In this document: piece by piece, positions 47,285 to 50,455 of the stretch
Layout of the letters: each line of letters opens with the position of its first letter
How positions within the stretch are numbered: the first letter of the stretch is position 1
Origin: Pseudomonas agronomica
Lineage (GTDB): Bacteria > Pseudomonadota > Gammaproteobacteria > Pseudomonadales > Pseudomonadaceae
Assembly: GCF_025917275.1 (NCBI RefSeq)
Contig: NZ_JAOSHO010000003.1
Location: 1-50,455 of the forward strand
Direction: 5' to 3'
DNA length: 50,455 nucleotides
Position numbers and translations under genes: made by a program
Notes under the pieces: model-generated
Database searches by the model: none
The model's input: the letters and a program-made list of their open reading frames with translations, nothing else
Told to the model about the DNA's origin: nothing

Positions 47285-48256
47285 ATGTTATTCAAGAGAA
47301 AACAGCCGATGCAGGACCTCGCTGCACTCCTCGGGCAGATGGTGGCGGGAAAGGCGCTGGATACCCAGGCGCTGCAGGCTTACCCGTCGGTGCAGGCCTG
47401 CCTGGCGCAGCTCGCGCAACAGCGGACGCGCGCCGACCGGCAAATACAATTGGCCGAGGCATTGGCCAAGGACCAGGCCGCCCAGCGGGCAGCCGACGAG
47501 CAGGCCCTTCAGGCGCTGCGCCAACAACTGGAACAAGCCCGGCAGCGCGAGGCGGAACTGGACGTCGAGCTGCAGCACAATCGATGGCTTTGCGAGCAGC
47601 ATCGGCAGGAAACGCAGATCTGGGAACTGCTGCTCTGCACCATGACCGAAGGCTGCTGGGACATCACCGTGGTCAACGGTGACGTGCAGGACCCGCGCAG
47701 CCAGATGCGGATTTTCAATCAGTTTCGCCTCCTGCTCGGGTACGCCCCCGATGAGTTGCCCGATGGTTGGGACGCTCAGGTCAGCATCACCCATCCGGAT
47801 GATCTGGCCAAGATCATGGCGATCTTCGATCAGGAGATCCTCGCCCCCCGTGGCAGCGGTGAGTACGTGTTCGAATATCGGATGCGTCACAAGACCCGTG
47901 GCTACATCTGGTGCCGCGAGCGCGGTCGCGCCGTGCGGGACGCGCAAGGGCGCCTGACCCGCGTGCTGGGTGCGGTACGGGACATCAGTGACGAGCAGTC
48001 GGCCCGAACCACTCACCAACAATTGCTTGAGCACAATCAGGCCACCTACGGCCAGATCGCCACGGTGGTGAGTGTGATCAAGGGCATCGCCGACCAGACC
48101 AACCTGCTGGCGTTGAACGCCGCCATCGAAGCGGCCAGGGCCGGAGAGGTGGGACGTGGTTTTTCGGTGGTGGCCGATGAAGTGCGCAAGCTGGCGGAAA
48201 ACACCCGCCAGGCCACTCATCAGATCCAGACGATGTTGCACCAGCACAAACAATAG
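47285..48256 (+). CDS. Short soluble PAS-chemoreceptor signalling protein
   Basis: A 323-residue cytoplasmic methyl-accepting-type protein without transmembrane segments. A coiled coil (about 45-115) is followed by a PAS domain (about 118-238; [31 protein letters not shown]) and the chemoreceptor hairpin tip ([35 protein letters not shown]). The protein ends about 35 residues after the tip, so the usual long signalling/adaptation helices are largely missing. It may report aromatic or energy state to CheA, as Aer- or BdlA-like proteins do. The start has GAGGAC upstream. The 265 bp before it contain no gene I support. Confidence 0.85.
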   Translation: MLFKRKQPMQDLAALLGQMVAGKALDTQALQAYPSVQACLAQLAQQRTRADRQIQLAEALAKDQAAQRAADEQALQALRQQLEQARQREAELDVELQHNRWLCEQHRQETQIWELLLCTMTEGCWDITVVNGDVQDPRSQMRIFNQFRLLLGYAPDELPDGWDAQVSITHPDDLAKIMAIFDQEILAPRGSGEYVFEYRMRHKTRGYIWCRERGRAVRDAQGRLTRVLGAVRDISDEQSARTTHQQLLEHNQATYGQIATVVSVIKGIADQTNLLALNAAIEAARAGEVGRGFSVVADEVRKLAENTRQATHQIQTMLHQHKQ

Positions 48257-48294
48257 AACGCTGCAGGAGCTACGCGAGGCAGCTCCCGAGCGGG

Positions 48295-49623
48295 TCAGAA
48301 GGGGACGGCCACGGTCAGTTGGCTATAGAGGTTGGTGCCGTTGCCGCCCACCTGGTTACCGCCGTTGTCCGAGTCCTTTTTCGGTTGGTAGACGCCTACC
48401 AGCGGGCTGATGATCAGGTGGCTGTTGACCGCCCATTCGGCGTACAGGTCCAGTTCCCGGGCGTCCAGGTTCAGCGCACCGCGGGTGCGCAGGGTATTGA
48501 AATCGAAGTACAGCGCGCCGACCGTCAGGTTCTCCAAGGGCGTCGCCTTGAGCCCCACGTGATGAATGCCGGTGTTGCTGTTGAACGGGCCGGCGTAGTT
48601 GGAGGCCACCTCGCCTTGGAACCAGGTGCCGTAGCCGGTGCTGAGCCCGGTGAACAGCGGGTCCCATTTTTGCGAGTAGCGGGTGTAGCGGTAGGTCAGC
48701 TTCGGCGCCCAGGCAACGTCGGCGAAGGTGTAGCCGGCTTCGCCGTACCAGGCTTTTTCCGGTCCGGCGTCCTTGTCCTGCCATGCGTATTCGAAGGCGA
48801 AGCTGGCGTTCTCGATACCCGCGCTGCCTTCGCCGCGCAGGCTATAGGTATCGAGGTCTTCGCGTTGTTTCTGGAAGTCGCTGGCCCATTGGTCGGTGAC
48901 ACCGATGCCGTGGATCCAGGTCAGCCCCAGGGTCCCGGCGGCGGCCGTGTAGTCGAGGGTGCCCGCCGCCAGCTCGGTTTCTGCCTGGGCACGGTTATCG
49001 GATTTAAGCCACAGCATCGAGCCATGCAGGCCGTCCTGCCCACCGAGGCGCAGCACGGCGGTGCGATCGAAGGCATGCCGCGCGGCGAGGTAGTAGGCGC
49101 CCCCGCGATTCAATGCGCCGTCGGCCGGGCCCTTGCCCAGGTTGGGGCCGTCGTCGTTGATCAGGAAGCCGCGGCCCAGCTTGACCACCTGGCGACCGGC
49201 GGAAAAATCCACGCCGTCCTTGCCCAGGGCCGCAAACAGGTCGGCCGAGCGCCAGCCCAGGTAGGCGTCTTCGATTCTTGTGGTGCGTTCCGAGCCATCG
49301 GTGTTGCCGGCGGCATCGCCGTCGCCCCAGGTGCCGGAACTGACCCAATTGAGTGCCCCGTAGCCCGTGCCGTACCCGGCCAGGCCCTGGTCGCCGCTCA
49401 GCCCATACTTGATGAACCCTTCGCGCCAGGTTGAGCCGCCTGGCGTGCCATCGTAGTTGTGGCGGCTGTTGAACAGCCCGTAGACGGCCAGGACGTCGGC
49501 GTTGAGGTGGGTGTCTTCATCGGCATAAAGCTCATAGGCCTGGGCCGACGAGTAGCCGATCAAAAGCGCGATCCCCAGGCCAACGGCCTTGGGCAGCGAG
49601 TGGTTTTTTGGTGTTTGCTCCAT
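48295..49623 (-). CDS. Outer-membrane beta-barrel porin (alginate-export-like)
   Basis: A 442-residue porin-like protein. It has a signal peptide of about 31 residues (ending SAQA), amphipathic strands throughout and a terminal Phe (LTVAVPF). Segments such as DAYLGWRSADLFAALG and SAGRQVVKLGRGFLINDDGP resemble the alginate-export/porin group (PF13372-like). Its substrate is unknown. The ATG at 49623 (MEQTPKNHSL) is seven to eight bases after GGGG; an ATG at 49629 is too close. It is divergent from the APC permease, so the two may transport one compound. Confidence 0.75.
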   Translation of the reverse strand: MEQTPKNHSLPKAVGLGIALLIGYSSAQAYELYADEDTHLNADVLAVYGLFNSRHNYDGTPGGSTWREGFIKYGLSGDQGLAGYGTGYGALNWVSSGTWGDGDAAGNTDGSERTTRIEDAYLGWRSADLFAALGKDGVDFSAGRQVVKLGRGFLINDDGPNLGKGPADGALNRGGAYYLAARHAFDRTAVLRLGGQDGLHGSMLWLKSDNRAQAETELAAGTLDYTAAAGTLGLTWIHGIGVTDQWASDFQKQREDLDTYSLRGEGSAGIENASFAFEYAWQDKDAGPEKAWYGEAGYTFADVAWAPKLTYRYTRYSQKWDPLFTGLSTGYGTWFQGEVASNYAGPFNSNTGIHHVGLKATPLENLTVGALYFDFNTLRTRGALNLDARELDLYAEWAVNSHLIISPLVGVYQPKKDSDNGGNQVGGNGTNLYSQLTVAVPF

Positions 49624-49709
49624 TGTCATTCCCCAGCATGGATAGGTCGAGGACGCATTAAGATGAGCGGGAGCGGGGAAGTCTTTCACCTGCGTGCCAT
49701 CTAATTGAT

Positions 49710-49739
49710 CCTGCCAGCCAAGGCCTGTGTCCTGGCAGG
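49710..49739. promoter_or_regulatory. Inverted repeat in porin/APC promoter region
   Basis: CCTGCCAG (49710-49717) and CTGGCAGG (49732-49739) form an 8-bp inverted repeat spaced by 14 bp in the 286-bp divergent region. It could be an operator or an RNA hairpin. The rest of the region shows no gene. Confidence 0.45.
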
Positions 49740-49909
49740 CAGCAACAAGAACCACGGCAGACATGGGCAAGACGCTCAGCGTGTTCGAGGCGCACAGTGA
49801 TTTTCGCTCGATGTCGTTTTGATCAGGACTGGCTGGGGAGGGCGTCAATGCCAGTGCCTTGTGCGGCTCGATGCATCCACTCAGAAATCCGCTTTCGAGG
49901 ATCCGAACC

Positions 49910-50455
49910 ATGTCGATCAATGACCGGCTTACGAAGCATTTGAAACGAGGCAGCGTCGGCTTTCCGACCGCGCTGGCCAGCACCATCGGGTTGATCATGG
50001 CCAGCCCGGTGATCCTCACCGCGACCATGGGTTTCGGTATCGGCGGCAGCGCCTTCGCGGTCGCGATGCTGATCGCGGTGGTCATGATGCTGGCCCAGGC
50101 CACCACGTTCGCCGAGGCCGCCGCGATCCTGCCGACCACCGGCTCGGTCTACGACTACATCAATTGCGGCATGGGCCGTTTTTTCGCGATCACCGGCACG
50201 TTATCAGCGTACCTGATCGTGCATGTGTTTGCCGGTACCGCTGAAACCATCCTGTCCGGGGTCATGGCCCTGGTGAACTTCGAGCACCTCAATACCCTGG
50301 CGGAATCGGCTGGCGGTTCCTGGTTGCTTGGTGTCGGGTTCGTCGTGGTGTTCGGCGTCCTCAATGCGTTCGGTGTCAGCGCCTTCGGCAGGGCCGAGAT
50401 CATCCTGACGTTCGGCATGTGGACCACCTTGATGGTGTTTGCGGTACTGGGCCTG
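49910..50455 (+). CDS. APC family permease, C-terminus beyond window
   Basis: The first 182 residues of an amino acid/polyamine/organocation permease. It has the N-terminal APC signature (STIGLIMASPVILTATMGFGIG) and a second motif (TFAEAAAILPTTGSVYDYIN). Several membrane helices are visible before the window ends. The start at 49910 has GAGGA upstream. Uptake of an amine or amino acid fits the neighbouring 4-hydroxyphenylacetate genes, but the substrate cannot be decided from this part. Confidence 0.88.
   Translation, partial: MSINDRLTKHLKRGSVGFPTALASTIGLIMASPVILTATMGFGIGGSAFAVAMLIAVVMMLAQATTFAEAAAILPTTGSVYDYINCGMGRFFAITGTLSAYLIVHVFAGTAETILSGVMALVNFEHLNTLAESAGGSWLLGVGFVVVFGVLNAFGVSAFGRAEIILTFGMWTTLMVFAVLGL

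Noticed and set aside
49624..50139. Upstream extension of the porin frame to 614 codons
   Set aside because: It is antisense to the APC permease. The signal peptide and ribosome site place the porin start at 49623.

Overview
The window is high-GC Gammaproteobacterial DNA and most likely comes from a Pseudomonas of the fluorescens/putida type. The evidence is the codon bias, the dense mix of LysR, TetR, LacI and LuxR regulators with MFS and APC transporters, a Pseudomonas-style DmeR/DmeF pair, and several aromatic-catabolism modules. No rRNA, tRNA, CRISPR array, IS element or phage gene was seen. It reads as a chromosomal accessory and catabolic region. Species assignment is inference.

Left part, 1-11 kb. 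A partial TonB-dependent receptor and a DUF2946 protein lie downstream of a SoxC-like molybdenum sulfite dehydrogenase and its c-type cytochrome, all on the minus strand. A TetR regulator and a divergent EamA permease follow. Near-identical ACCGATCGGT palindromes before soxC and between tetR and eamA suggest one TetR regulon. Then come an APC permease, a decayed VOC/glyoxalase fragment, the dmeR-dmeF-MFS metal-efflux operon, and an unknown membrane protein.

Middle, 11-24 kb. An MBL-fold lipoprotein with a duplicated lipobox precedes a PhoD-like phosphatase without a visible signal peptide. A large signalling block follows: a REC-REC-histidine kinase, divergent to a REC-HD-GYP c-di-GMP phosphodiesterase and a 1463-residue HAMP-GAF-PAS-PAS-HK-REC-REC-Hpt hybrid kinase. 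An HSL-type esterase and a divergent LysR close this part.

Catabolic island A, 24-38.8 kb. This holds an MFS importer, two alpha/beta hydrolases (one with an N-terminal SCP2-like domain), and a seven-gene operon. The operon encodes a branched-chain-type ABC importer with a fused LivM-LivG protein, an SDR, a glycerol-dehydrogenase-like Fe-ADH and a cyclase-family hydrolase, and ends in a strong terminator. Next are a LacI regulator, a cupin related to 2,4'-dihydroxyacetophenone dioxygenase, and a LysR. Three cre-like palindromes precede the ABC operon and are good LacI operator candidates. A 27-bp element (23 of 27 identical) precedes both the MFS gene and the cupin gene, about 13 kb apart. 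Together these suggest a two-regulator system for an aryl glycol, ketol or similar substrate. The substrate is inferred, not seen.

Catabolic island B, 38.7-50.5 kb. A phenylacetaldehyde-dehydrogenase-like ALDH is divergent to a two-component 4-hydroxyphenylacetate 3-hydroxylase (acyl-CoA-dehydrogenase-fold oxygenase plus flavin reductase with a MarR-like tail). Convergent to it is an operon for a phenol MetA-type outer-membrane protein, an MFS transporter and a histone-deacetylase-like amidohydrolase, with a LuxR regulator upstream. A short soluble PAS chemoreceptor, an outer-membrane porin and a partial APC permease end the window. The simplest reading is uptake and oxidation of a 4-hydroxyphenylethyl-type aromatic (for example a tyramine derivative) to homoprotocatechuate. 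The ring-cleavage genes are not in the window.
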